The notes: a model not told the origin generated them from the sequence alone. Positions 1 to 13,500 are shown, counted from the stretch's first letter. The stretch is 64,000 bases of DNA from Odontocerum albicorne (GCA_949825065.1 OX463856.1:15794948-15858947); one strand, 5' to 3'. Made by a program: numbers and translations.

Positions 1-104
1 GATGGGAAAAGAATTACGTTAAATCCCATGCAAATGTGACATTTTATGTAAAACTATTATTTTGACCTGTTCCTTGTCTTTTACCTTCAATAATTTAAGC
101 AATG

Positions 105-325
105 CAGTTGGGAACGCACCCTCAAACAACCAATATAAAAAATAATTAATAAGTAAATATTGGTTCAGGTAGAAAAAGTCTATCTCGTTCAAAATATTGT
201 TCTTGAGATTTGATGCAGATTTTGAACGCATCCTCAAACAACCAACATATAATATTATCAATGAGTAAATACTGGTTCAGGTAGAAAAAGGTCCACCTCG
301 TTCAAAAGTTTGTTCTTAAGATTTA
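105..325. repeat. ~112-bp tandem repeat, 2 units (copy A)
   Basis: Units begin with GAACGCACCCTCAAACAACC-like sequence at 112 and GAACGCATCCTCAAACAACC at 224. The same block is at 19630-19850 and, expanded, at 36836-37390. Short open frames here are shadows of the repeat. Confidence 0.85.
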
Positions 326-414
326 ATTATCTCCAATCCCTATTTCTTCAGTATATCTTCTCACTCTCAATTAGTTTCAGACACTTACATTTGTTTCGTA
401 AATGTTTTCGCAGC

Positions 415-890
415 TCAATCTCTCAATGTGACAACACCATCTTAATATACCTTTCTAAATATTCCTTGTTACATCCATCTCGAATAATCCCTCAATGTGA
501 CAACACCATCTTAATATCCCTTTCTAAATATTCCTTGTTACATCCATCTCGAGCAATCCCTCAATGTGACAATACCATCTTAATATCCCTTTCTAAATAT
601 TCCTTGTGACATCCATCTCGAGCAATCCCTCAATGTGACAATACCATCTTAATATCCCTTTCTAAATATTCCTTGTTACATCCATCTCGAGCAATCCCTC
701 AATGTGACCACACCCCTTTCTAAATATTCCCTGCAGCATCCATATCGAACAATCTCTCAATATGACAACACCATATTACTATAATTTTCTAAATATTCCT
801 TGTAACATCCATCTCGAACAATCTCTCAATATGACAACACCATATTACTAGAATTTTCTAAATATTTCTTATAACATCCATCTCGAACAA
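415..890. repeat. 69-bp minisatellite, 7 units (copy A)
   Basis: CTCAATGTGAC or CTCAATATGAC recurs at 422, 491, 560, 629, 698, 756 and 825. The period is 69 bp with one unit shortened to 58. Because 69 is 23 codons, the block stays open in one frame and mimics a repetitive protein. Copy B has the same seven units at 19940-20415. Confidence 0.92.
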
Positions 891-2100
891 AAAATTATCC
901 GTTATTCGACCATTTCTTTCTTTACCACACCATACGATAAATGTTTATGATTAAAATTATATTTTTTTGTTGGAATTTTTGTATGCTTACTGCTCCATAT
1001 ATGATTTTTTCTATGAAATCAACTCGCCTTGGCTGGATATATGCCAAGTACAGCAAGGGAGAACGTTGCATATTTCAAAGTAAAAATAGTGTAATGCCAG
1101 AAGTAAAATTTATACATATTAACATTTGTTTGAAACGTTTGAAAAATAATGAAATCTCTCGCTTCATTTGTTTTTGTCCCTGATAACTATTCAAGGTACA
1201 GAAAAAAATCACCTATTTAATCCCTTTCGAACAGGACCTCAGAAATCGATGTTTTCCATATTTCCGAAAATGGTTTTGATAAGGTATTTTGAGTTTTGAT
1301 AGTAATGGGAGTAAGTTGTTGTGGCTTAACAATTTTTTTTGTTTACTTTTCTTTGCTGTATACAAATTCTTTGAAGCTAACATATGTTATGTTTCACCTG
1401 TATATGAAAGCTTTGTAAAAAATAATTAATAAATAAAAAATGTTGGTGCCCTTGTTCGACTTTATTTATATAATTTTAAGTGATTTTCGGTATACTTCTA
1501 ATTTTGAATAATTTTCTTGCCTTAATTTGTTCACTTCAACTGTCGATTTTTTAGAATTTATGTACTATACAATATAAATCAAGGGATTATAATGTTATGT
1601 AATATTGTCACTATATTATTTCAATAAATATAAATCACATAGTGGAAAATCTTCTTTAATTCCCAATATTCCACTTTGAAGAAACTTAATGTCTAATATT
1701 AAGTTTTTTTTCTTCCTTACACACTATCCCGCCCATTTGATCCAGTAATTTTTTACTTAATTTGCCTTTTCCACGTACACTTTGAATTTCTGACTTATAA
1801 ACTCGCTTATTTTATGTTTTTTCAGCTATCAAACTGTAATTAATCACAAAATTGTTTCAAAATCTTACATGGTTTCCTGTAGGACAGGGGTTTTGTGAAT
1901 TTTTGGATATTTTTGCTTTGTGGATTAAGAAAAAAAAGCAATATTTTCCCTTATCCAAAATTTATTTTTCAAAAGCGTGTTTTTTCATAATTTTAATATA
2001 GACTAGAATTCAAATTTATCTAAAAAAAATTGTAACCTATGTCAAAGTTCCTTTTCAATAATTTTATATTGAACTTAACCCAAGAACCTACTAAATTTAT
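891..2100. other. No gene seen (copy A)
   Basis: AT-rich sequence, repeated at 20416-21630. Only short, unrecognised open frames. I see no splice-bounded exon, RNA gene or transposon terminus. Confidence 0.6.
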
Positions 2101-2389
2101 AATAAAAAACACAAACACTTTCAAAAATTTCAAATTTTACAATATTATTTTATGCCATATATTTTTAGGAATAGTTTTACAAGTTCAAATGTTTATCACT
2201 AGTTCGTTCGTTTGTTGCTCGTAGTCTAGGATACCCCTCTGCCAACTTTGATTTAGTTTGAAAAAAAAAGCTGTGCCGTGGAGCTTTTTTAAAGACAATG
2301 AGTCGTTTCACACCAGCCAACTCACCGACTACACCGCTGTACTGGATTCCATGGTACACCGAAGTGAGACGACCGGAGCACAGTGATAC

Positions 2390-2565
2390 ATTTTTTTTCT
2401 CGTTTTGAAATAATAGAAATGACCTCAGTCATAAATATCCTTATACCCCCGAACACAAGGCAGAAACTTACCTGTGTCATTCGAGGGGTAACACAGCACG
2501 GAGTTTGAACTGACAACCTTCTACATGGAAGTCCAGTGCGTTACCGCATGGCCATAAACCTCGAA
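2390..2565 (-). mobile_element. tRNA-derived SINE, antisense (copy A)
   Basis: Read on the minus strand, 2560-2500 has a tRNA-like promoter: an A-box-like GGCCATGCGGTAACGCACTG, then a B-box-like GTTGTCAGTTCAAACTCC. A non-tRNA body follows and ends near T-rich sequence (minus-strand A-rich) at ~2392. Copy B counterpart is 21918-22134. This family has a different body from the SINE at 37937. Confidence 0.65.
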
Positions 2566-3770
2566 CACGAACACTTTCAAAGGTTTTAAAACTCATTATT
2601 TTCAGCCACTTATTTTTAGGAATAGTTTTACAAGTTCTTAAGTTTATCACTAGTAGTGGCATATACAGGTATGGGGAAGTACCTTATCTTACGGCCACAG
2701 CCGCAACCTTCCTAAAAGTTTTTTTTAATAGTTCAATAAAAGAGTTCGACTCTCAAATTAGACCACCATTAAGAAGTCTACTCTTCATATAAAGTTTTCT
2801 TTCATTATAATTATTATTACTACAAATTAAAACACCAAACGTTCCTCCTAGAAAAAAAAACTAATAAAAAATTATTTTAGTAAATTTTTTACCATCCTGA
2901 AATATATGCAAGACAATTTCACACATTTTGAAAATCTAATTGCAATCACGATTTTCATTTTATCGATCATCAATTGTTTTGCCCCAAAAACCACCAGTAT
3001 AAGAATATTTTTGATAAAAGGAAAGATATTGCATTACATTTTCGTTAATAGTAAAGTCTGGTTTATTTTTCATATCTTACAACCAACCAAAAATATATTG
3101 AAGATACTTGAAGTGTAATCCAGACCGATATGTTACACCTTTGAAAAAAATAGTACTAGCGAGAAATAAATCCTAAATCTCCGGGTCGAAAGATAGATAT
3201 CTTACCAATTAGACGGCGAAGGTTATCTTTGTGCGGTGATTATCTCGTTCAGGTGTGATGTACAAAAAATACAAGAGCTTGCAAAAATAAATTTATGAAC
3301 GTGAACGACGTTGAAAAAAGGAACACATTTGGCTTTAGGTGGAGTGAAATGTATTTGTTAAGTGTTCTTATATATTATAATATGTATGTATACTTTGATA
3401 AGATTTCGTGTATTTTCGTAAACTGCATACACCACCCATATCTCGAACACTTTGAGGTAGACAAAGATCGATTAAATTGAAATGTTACTCGAGCAAATGA
3501 ACGTCACCCAAAAATTAAATATAACACATCAATAATATTGCTCTTAAAGTGTTAATGTCGCTCTATTACAAGATCTATAATGTTTTGTTCAGCGTAGCTA
3601 CATTTAAGAAGAACAGAGGCTTCTTTAATCCAGTAAGCAGTGTAATGAAAGGACAATACATTAGCTAAATCGGACGTAGGCATATTTGGTTCCACCCTAC
3701 GAGTATAAGGGTTAAGAAGACAGTGGTTAAATTAACGAAACCGTGAATGTTTTTATTTCTGTACAACCAT
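2566..3770. other. Intergenic; tRNA-like remnant, no gene seen
   Basis: 2567-2658 is a diverged direct repeat of 2105-2205 (both contain AGGAATAGTTTTACAAGTTC), so the SINE above lies between two repeat halves. 3180-3232 resembles an antisense tRNA-derived head (CTTACCAATTAGAC, with a clamped GGGTCGAA). The rest shows nothing recognisable. Copy B counterpart is 22135-23335. Confidence 0.5.
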
Positions 3771-3774
3771 AATC

Positions 3775-3965
3775 AGATTATCTCTATTATCTGATGGGTA
3801 AGATGTCTATGTTCCAATCAGGGGGGTTTCAGATGAAATTCCTATTAGAATTTGAAAAAAATATAAGGGATCTTGTTAGTATTTATTTCAGACTTATTTG
3901 ATATCATTCTGGTTGGATTGAAATGATTGCCACATGTCCACAAACTCATGAAGTTGTACTTTATA
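3775..3965 (+). mobile_element. SINE remnant, LINE-tailed family (copy A)
   Basis: A degenerate tRNA-like head is followed by a body ending TCTGGTTGGATTGAAATGAT, then TGCCACATGTCC and ACAAACTCATGAAGTTG. It aligns with the better-preserved SINE at 37937-38123. Copy B counterpart is ~23340-23540. Confidence 0.6.
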
Positions 3966-4510
3966 TAAGAAAATTGTAATACTATAATTATAACAGTTTC
4001 ACTAACCTATTAACGTTACTAAATGAGATGAGCACTGGCAATTGGAATTTAAATCGTTCGTTTTATTCTATGATTGATTTCCAGTAAATTTTCTTTAAAA
4101 TAAACTTAAAATGCTTGAATTCATTCAATTGAACTGATATTATTTATTTACAGTATATTTTGACCGTTAATAATTTATACAAAATATAATTAAAATTCAG
4201 ACAATATTATTGTGGAATCCCATTGAAGACTTAATTTATTCGAAAAAGAGAATATTTATTTCAAAATCTTGTTAACAATGGCAAGTGGATTGTTAGAAAA
4301 ATGTTTAAATAGGCCCTTTAAAGCTTCCTTTGCCAAATATTTGATTCTCTAGTAGGGTAAAAATGTTTTTCGGAGTTGTTGCCATATGAGGGCTTAAATG
4401 TAACAGGCGGTATGAACGCGTTGCAGCATTCATCCTCAGAGGGATGTAAAAAACCATTACAGAATATATTAAACACGCAAGAAGCTCCAACTTAGTTTTA
4501 TTAATTTTAA

Positions 4511-4576
4511 CTAATTGTTTAACGAGAAATATATTTGTACTAAAGACACCAGGTATGTTGCAGTCACCGTCAAAAC
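4511..4576 (-). CDS. Gr copy A exon 4 with TY-x5-Q motif
   Basis: 66 bp including stop: VLTVTATYLVSLVQIYFSLN, N, stop. The acceptor is TTTTGCAG at 4577-4584. This is the last membrane segment of Grs. An AATAAA on the minus strand at 4502-4497 lies just past the stop and could be the polyadenylation signal. Confidence 0.92.
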   Translation of the reverse strand, partial: VLTVTATYLVSLVQIYFSLNN

Positions 4577-7500
4577 CTGCAAAAGAGAAATAATTTTTTT
4601 GTATTGTACTTTTTTTTAATTCTCTCAATTTTTTTTAGTAATTAAATATTACGCTGTACGTTTTATTTGTGATTGTTTATTCAAAAATATAAATATTATT
4701 TCAACAACGTAAACCGCAATGCAGAAATTTCTACAAATTAACTTTGTATGATTTCTGGAAAGTATTGCCGATTGTTTATTAAGAAATGAGAAGTCTTTTT
4801 TTGAAAACCGACTGTTAAAAATACGCAAATAAACACATATTAAATACTATTTGTACAAGTGAATACAAAAATAAGCAAATAAACACATGTTAAATACTCT
4901 ATGAGTGTACAAGAGAACACAAAAATAAGCAAACATACACATGTTAAATACTCTGTATAAGTGAATACAAAAATTTATTAAAAAAATATTTTGTATTGCT
5001 TTAAATAAATATATTCCTTTTACATTTGATACCCTCCGTGACATAGTTTATTAGATGCTTGTATTTCAACCCGGGTGCCGCGGATAAGATGCCCATCGAA
5101 ACCCAATTTATTTAAAAAATAAATAGGTTTTAGTCTAGATTTCCCTTAATAATAGTGTTATTTATAACATTTTTTCTGGTAGGCAGGATGATATTGTCAT
5201 TTGATATATAATTGTACTGTTTACAACAATAATGTACCATACAATACAAGAACCTGTTATTCAAAGTATAAACAGTGATTTAGGAGGACATCAAATAAAT
5301 GAACGCCAATACCAAGTAGTATCAAGGATGGCAATGCAGGTTACTATAATAAGAAGACATGCATTTATCGGGAGCATCTCTGAGCTCCTGATGAAACGTT
5401 TATTGTAATAAATTTTAAAAATCATCCGTTCGACTTGTATCTTCAGTAACGTAATGTTTTCTAATAATATTCCTTACAAACACTTTTTTTTTAATGCAGT
5501 GTTCACAGACGAGTGATGTTTTATCAACATACTGAAATATAAGATATTGAACAACATACTTAAAATGAAGGTATTTGGTATAATTCATGCAATATTTACC
5601 GTAAGCAGTAGAGAATAATCGACAGGAAACATTCCACATACGTTTATGTCAACTCTGAAGCTAACCACTTGCATCGAAAATTGATTTATCTGAAAAACAT
5701 AAAATTTAATTTTCTTTTTAAATGTTCAAACAAGCGACTGAAAAAACTTTTAATTTCTAGTCAGTAATATAACGTGTTTCATTCCTGATTTTTTCTATCC
5801 TCTTCACAAATCCTTTTTATTCCTTTGATTGATGACACTTTTATTTTTACGATGTATATTTTTCATGAATTTTGTAAAGGGGAATAATTATTTGAATTTT
5901 TTTTTGCGATCATGTACCGTCCTTTATTTACTTTGTCTGTTTGGCTGGAAGAGATTTCCACCTAGCAAAAAACTCGCCAGATTGTTTTTATAATGAATTG
6001 TTAAATCAATAAAAAGCTGATATTATTTTTTTCATTCGGACATTGTACCTTAAAAGTTATATAAATGGCGAGTTAATTAGCATACGGGAATATTTCACAA
6101 ACAACCAGACGAGGGTTACGTATCTACTCATAGATTCATGCAAATTGTTGGGTGAAAGAAGGAAAACGGAAAAGGACAATAAAATATGAATTTTTGAGAA
6201 ACACTCTTCATCATTTATGAGAAATCTTCCCTGAAAATCAGCTTTGGAAGCTTGGCTAAAATTTTTAAAAGATTCATGCATTTAAAATTAGAAAGGCAAT
6301 AAATATCCTTGACAAACAGATTCGATCCATTTTTTTTCTTTTTTGAGGTAATCGAGAAAACATGGCATCATTTAATATGCATTTCTTTATGACTTTGTAA
6401 TATAAAAATTTAACTATATGATTAACATTTTTTAATGTATTGATGTTTTAACAGGTTGGCGTGTGTTTATTGAATATTTAAAAATCATGAAAATGTGTTT
6501 TGAGGCTCGATCCATTCATGCACATAAATACTCAATTATGGAAATTTTACTCGAATTATGCGAATCTTCGGAATTAATTTCAATACATCTTTTGTTCCTT
6601 GACCGTGATTAAATGTTTAACATACGAATAAATATATATTGAATAACTATGACTTATTTACAGCACATTTAATTAATCTGATTAGGTTAAAAAAATGAAT
6701 AACGCATTAAAAGTGTACAATACAACCTAGTGAACTTAATATCATGTGATTTTTTATCACAACCCACTATAATAATATCAAATGTATTAATGAAAAGCAT
6801 GCTAAAATCCTATTTAAAAAAATGGGTATTAACGGGAATCAAATTTCCGGATAAGAAGACAAAAGTCTTACCAACTAGACAACAGAGGCTGTAATTAATT
6901 GTAATTTATAAAATGGTCTTACCAATTTGATAATTTTTTTGTCGTTAGAATAAATAGATATGTAATGCAACACAGATCCAGTCCTCTCTGCCTGAAATTA
7001 AAAAAATTGACAATTTTGGATAAGAACTAGAATACAAAAGCTAGTAACGAATTTACCGGTCATAGAAGATTTGCATACGCATAAGTAGCATAAAGATTAC
7101 TCACACAGTATATTAAAAAAAGAAGAATATTGATTTATAGTCAACATTAATGGAAAAGCACCATGCGAACATTTCCACCAAAGCAAAAAAGAAAATCACA
7201 CCAAAAGGTTGGGTGTTTAGCTCATAAAACAAGAAGGCAGTCTCAGTATGTGTGTAAACTGTACAAATTATCGCATTGTGTTGAGCCATTTTTCGAAGCA
7301 TACTATACGGATAAACATTTTTTTCAAAAACAGTTTTCACACTAAGTCAAAATTAACGGAAAAATTACATCCAAACATTTCCACCAAAGTAAAAAAGAAA
7401 ATCAGACCAAAAGGTGCGTTGGATGTTAAGCTCATAAAACAAAAAAGCGATCTCAGTATGAATGTGAACAGCACAATTTTTGACTTTGTGTTGAGCTTTT

Positions 7501-10500
7501 TTTCGAAACATACCATATGCAAAAACACTAAGGTTTTCACACTTATTCAAGATAAACGGAAAAGAACCATGCAAATATTTCCACCAAAGCAAAAAAAAAA
7601 TCAGACCGAAAAGTGCGTTGGATGTTAAGCTCATAAAACAAGAAGGCAATCTCAGTATTAATGTTAACAGTTAAAATTCTCACTTTATGTTAAGCTATTT
7701 TTCAAAACACACAATACCCAAAAAACACACAGTAGTTTTCGCCTGTTCATGTTTTAATAAACACTAAAAGATATGAACAATTAGTGTGCTCTATGTAATC
7801 TATGCAAGATTTTAATGTATTATTAATTTGTTTTTGAAAATAAGTCAACCCAGTTTGTATATTATGTTCCCTTGAAAACTTTATAAGTGACTACGTTTTA
7901 ATTTATTCAAGTATATTCTCTAAATTATATCATCTCAATCTAAGGTTGATTTTTCAAAACAGATATTGGATGGGGCTTAATTTACCTTTCCAACTATCTG
8001 ACACACTAATTTGAATTACAGTTAGCTGACCTAATATGTAATTAAAATAGCATGACGGGTATCACTCTCCAGGAGAGGTTTTGTGATTCCTGAAAGCTGA
8101 AACTTTAAAATTTAACAAAAACGTAAAAATAATTAATAATTCTATTTGAATTTCTTCTTCATTTTACAGATAAGGATGCTACTTATCCATTTATTTATAT
8201 TAAAGATAATAGTGATAAATACGTATCACTATTATCTTTAATATAAATAAATGAATAAGTATATACGTATTTAACCCTATTGTGGAATACATGTTTAGCT
8301 TTTACTTGATAAATGACTTCTAATAAACAGCCTTGTGTTTTTTTTTTCAAATTTTCCTCAACTTTTTCAAAAACGTATTCATCTGATCAATCAATTTCAA
8401 AATGCATTTGATTTTGGTTATTTAAAACAATTAAACTAAATAAAGTCATTTATTGCTTTTACACATTTTTAAACTTTTAAGTGTAAAATACTGTCTCCTA
8501 TTTTGAGTATATTCAATATGAAAAGTACATTATGACAAAGATACTGAACGGGTGGAAATATGGTATTGTAAAAGGAGGACGCACAACCTCTAGTATAAAA
8601 TTTTAGCTAATCATAATAATAATAGCATTAAGCTCATTTCATAGATTTGAAATAATGAAGGCTTACTAGGATTGTAAATAAACAAAAGTGAAACACGAGT
8701 TCTTATTTTGGAATCATTAAATTGACTAAGTAATTATTTAAACGATTGCAAAGAAGTTTGTAAGTTGGTCTACCTAGGGCAGGACTGGTCAACCCGCGGT
8801 CCGCGGCGCCCTTATGTGTGGCCTGCGGTCATATATGACTATGTTTTTACGGTGTTTTTTTGGCAAAAAAATATATAATTATACTTGCTTATGTTGAGAT
8901 ACAAACAATATACTTGCTTATGTTGTGATACCAACAATAATAATATTGCGTTTCATACGGTTAAACCCGATTTAATATGCCCTAGAAAAGTTTTTTTTTT
9001 TTCATGTACAACATTGTCGCATCAAACAACATGCCGTCGCTTAAATAACATTTCAGAAGAAATAGTTATGAATTTGCGTAACAATATTAAAGATTTTAAA
9101 ACGTATTCTTCAGCTTTCGACGAAAACACAGATATTTTAGACACTTCACAACTTGCAGTCTTTATCTTCGGTGTTGACAAATCATTATAGGTTACACGAG
9201 AATTGTTAAATATCGTAAGCTTGAAATATACAACAAAATGTGAAGACGTTTTCCAGGCCATAAAAAATATTTGTCCGATAATGGCTTACATTAAGAGACG
9301 CTTTCCTGATTAACAACAGATGGAGCGCCGGCTATGATTGTCCGATAATGGCTTACATTTAGAGACGCTTTCCTGATTAACAACAGATGGAGCGCCGGCT
9401 ATGATTGTCCGATAATGGCTTACATTTAGAGACGCATTCCTGATTAACAACAGATGGAGCGCCGGCTATGATTGTCCGATAATGGCTTACATTTAGAGAC
9501 GCTTTCCTGATTAACAACAGATGGAGCGCCGGCTATGATTGTCCGATAATGGCTTACATTTAGAGACGCTTTCCTGATTAACAACAGATGGAGCGCCGGC
9601 TATGATTGTCCGATAATGGCTTACATTTAGAGACGCTTTCCTGATTAACAACAGATGGAGCGCCGGCTATGATTGTCCGATAATGGCTTACATTTAGAGA
9701 CGCTTTCCTGATTAACAACAGATGGAGCGCCGGCTATGATTGTCCGATAATGGCTTACATTTAGAGACGCTTTCCTGATTAACAACAGATGGAGCGCCGG
9801 CTATGATTGTCCGATAATGGCTTACATTTAGAGACGCTTTCCTGATTAACAACAGATGGAGCGCCGGCTATGATTGTCCGATAATGGCTTACATTTAGAG
9901 ACGCTTTCCTGATTAACAACAGATGGAGCGCCGGCTATGATTGTCCGATAATGGCTTACATTTAGAGACGCTTTCCTGATTAACAACAGATGGAGCGCCG
10001 GCTATGATTGTCCGATAATGGCTTACATTTAGAGACGCTTTCCTGATAAAAAACAGATGGAGCGCCGGCTATGATTGTCCGATAATGGCTTACATTTAGA
10101 GACGCTTTCCTGATTAACAACAGATGGAGCGCCGGCTATGATTGTCCGATAATGGCTTACATTTAGAGACGCTTTCCTGATTAACAACAGATGGAGCGCC
10201 GGCTATGATTGTCCGATAATGGCTTACATTTAGAGACGCTTTCCTGATAAAAAACAGATGGAGCGCCGGCTATGATTGTCCGATAATGGCTTACATTTAG
10301 AGACGCTTTCCTGATTAACAACAGATGGAGCGCCGGCTATGATTGTCCGATAATGGCTTACATTTAGAGACGCTTTCCTGATTAACAACAGATGGAGCGC
10401 CGGCTATGATTGTCCGATAATGGCTTACATTTAGAGACGCTTTCCTGATAAAAAACAGATGGAGCGCCGGCTATGATTGTCCGATAATGGCTTACATTTA

Positions 10501-13500
10501 GAGACGCTTTCCTGATTAACAACAGATGGAGCGCCGGCTATGATTGTCCGATAATGGCTTACATTTAGAGACGCTTTCCTGATTAACAACAGATGGAGCG
10601 CCGGCTATGATTGTCCGATAATGGCTTACATTTAGAGACGCTTTCCTGATAAAAAACAGATGGAGCGCCGGCTATAATTGTCCGATAATGGCTTACATTT
10701 AGAGACGCTTTCCTGATTAACAACAGATGGAGCGCCGGCTATGATTGTCCGATAATGGCTTACATTTAGAGACGCTTTCCTGATTAACAACAGATGGAGC
10801 GCCGGCTATGATTGTCCGATAATGGCTTACATTTAGAGACGCTTTCCTGATAAAAAACAGATGGAGCGCCGGCTATGATTGTCCGATAATGGCTTACATT
10901 TAGAGACGCTTTCCTGATTAACAACAGATGGAGCGCCGGCTATGATTGTCCGATAATGGCTTACATTTAGAGACGCTTTCCTGATTAACAACAGATGGAG
11001 CGCCGGCTATGATTGTCCGATAATGGCTTACATTTAGAGACGCTTTCCTGATAAAAAACAGATGGAGCGCCGGCTATGATTGTCCGATAATGGCTTACAT
11101 TTAGAGACGCTTTCCTGATTAACAACAGATGGAGCGCCGGCTATGATTGTCCGATAATGGCTTACATTTAGAGACGCTTTCCTGATTAACAACAGATGGA
11201 GCGCCGGCTATGATTGTCCGATAATGGCTTACATTTAGAGACGCTTTCCTGATTAACAACAGATGGAGCGCCGGCTATGATTGTCCGATAATGGCTTACA
11301 TTTAGAGACGCTTTCCTGATAAAAAACAGATGGAGCGCCGGCTATGATTGTCCGATAATGGCTTACATTTAGAGACGCTTTCCTGATTAACAACAGATGG
11401 AGCGCCGGCTATGATTGTCCGATAATGGCTTACATTTAGAGACGCTTTCCTGATTAACAACAGATGGAGCGCCGGCTATGATTGTCCGATAATGGCTTAC
11501 ATTTAGAGACGCTTTCCTGATAAAAAACAGATGGAGCGCCGGCTATGATTGTCCGATAATGGCTTACATTTAGAGACGCTTTCTTGATTAACAACAGATG
11601 GAGCGCCGGCTATGATTGTCCGATAATGGCTTACATTTAGAGACGCTTTCCTGATTAACAACAGATGGAGCGCCGGCTATGATTGGAAAAAATAAAGGGG
11701 CTGTAAATTTGGTTTTTGGGCTGAAAAAATTAAGTTGATTAGTGAGCTATATTAGTTCGCACGCCCTTCAATATCGCCAATTTAAGGCATACCTTACTGA
11801 ATTAGATTCCAAGTATGGCGACATCGTTTATTTTACCAATTTTAGATTGAGTCGCGAAAAATGATTAAGATGATTTTTTGACTTATGGGAAGAAATTGAT
11901 GTTTTTATGACCGAAGAGAATGTGCTTGTTCCTGAATTATGAAATAAAGAGTGGTTGCAAGATTTGTGTTTCTCGGTAGATATTACAGAAAAACTGAATC
12001 AACTAAATATGGTCAGAATAATTTAAATAATTGCAAATTGATTAAAGCGTTCTAAACGAAATAATTTTTTTTAGAATCAACTTAAAAATAACAATGCATA
12101 ACATTTTCCATTATTGAAAGAAAGACATAAGAAGATTTTTTTCAAATTTTCTGATGAAATAATTAAACTTATGGTAGCCTTTGATTGTCGTTTTTCAGAG
12201 CTGGAAAGCATTTGAGATGTTCAGTTTTCCATTTGGTGTTCATGTTTCCAATGTTTCAGAAACCTTACAGATTGAAATAATCGACCTACAATGCAACATT
12301 GAGGGAAAAATATATACCCCACGATTCCGAAAAAAGAATTTTATAGTAAGTACATAAGAGCAAAGAAAATTCTAACATGAGATGCTTTTCCCAAAAATTG
12401 TTAGGGCCTTTGGATTACCATACGATTGTGAAGTGTTTTGGATTACCATACGATTGTGAAGTGTTTTGGATTACCATACGATTGTGAAGTGTTTTTTTTT
12501 TCTAAAATTAAATATATGAAAAACAAAAATAGAGCGTCAATAACCGACTTAAATCTGAAAAACCAATTAATGTGTGCAATTTCCAATATTGAAATAGATT
12601 TAGAAAAATTAAACATGCGAAAAGAAGCGCAAATATCACACTGAAAGAAAAATTGCCATTGATATTTGTTTTTTCTATAAAATATTTGTTTAAATATTAT
12701 TTGATATATGTGACTTAACTAATATTTTTGATTGTTTAAACAATATTTATGATATGACATTAAAATTTAAAGTGTCTTTGTGAATAAATGAAGCCATTGT
12801 ATGTTTATTACCATACAAATATATTTAGTTGTTGGTCCAATACATGTTTTTTTGTCATATCTAGTAGAAGTATCGTTTTTTTTTTTTTCAGATTTACACT
12901 GATTGAATACTTTCTGTGTACCTCTGCATCAAAATCAATAACTTACACAATTAGAAATACTTCGTTGAAATTATTTCGTTGTAAAGCCAGATATCGAAAA
13001 AAATATTGGAACAAAATTTCCAATTATTCTTATTTATGTGCGGCCCTTGAAAAAAATTTAGTTCGTCAATGCGACCCGTGGGAAAAATCGGTTGGCTAGC
13101 CAACCTAGGAGATCTCATTTCAAAGAATGGAGGATGTGAATACAGAGAACGAGAAAATTAATTATAATTGCAGGATCAGCTATGATAAGTCTAATGTGGA
13201 TTAACCGGTCTATACTAAGAATAACCGAATTCCGTCTCGTGAGATCTCTTCTATTCTCAATAGCATTGTTTGGAATAGAAACATTGACAATGAGAAATAA
13301 TGAAAGAAATATAACGGTGTTTTCAAGATGTAGTGTTGGTGGTGGATGATATTATCATTCCCGTGAACCGCAAAGCTCACCAACACACATTCAAGATGTA
13401 TGGATTACCGAAATAATTTCGACAATATGCAGGAAAATAACTGCAACATATAAAAGACATATTGCCAGAAAGAAAAACCAGTTTTGAAAAGTTGATCATC

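Larger units (their letters stand above)
8780..13102 (+). mobile_element. hAT transposon, internally expanded, in Gr intron 1
   Basis: The left end CAGGACTGGTCAACC and the right end (copy B version GTTGGCCAGGCCTG) are hAT-type inverted termini. The 8-bp target duplication is ACCTAGGG at 8772-8779 and ACCTAGGA at 13103-13110, one mismatch. Without the satellite the element would be about 2 kb, so it is internally deleted. It interrupts an RTE-like LINE frame (VYLG before, LGDLISKNGG after). The right end in copy A lacks the last CCTG. Confidence 0.88.

Noticed and set aside
310..609. Possible repetitive protein (SQCDNTILIYLSKYSLLHPS repeats), also at 19835-20248
   Set aside because: It is the 69-bp minisatellite, open because 69 is a multiple of 3; no splice or promoter context and the frame differs in length between copies.
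5760..5870. Possible Gr exon 2 (minus, RIKRICEEDRKNQE)
   Set aside because: It belongs to the LINE 3' UTR also found at 18360-18760 and is deleted in copy B; the proper exon 2 is at 6923-6991.
7163..7649. Open frames on both strands over the ~203-bp repeat
   Set aside because: Same sequence read in several frames of a tandem repeat inside a Gr intron; no motif.
9274..11685. CRISPR-like regular array
   Set aside because: Units are contiguous with no spacers, 67 bp long, inside a eukaryotic transposon in an intron; unit sequence is transposase-derived.
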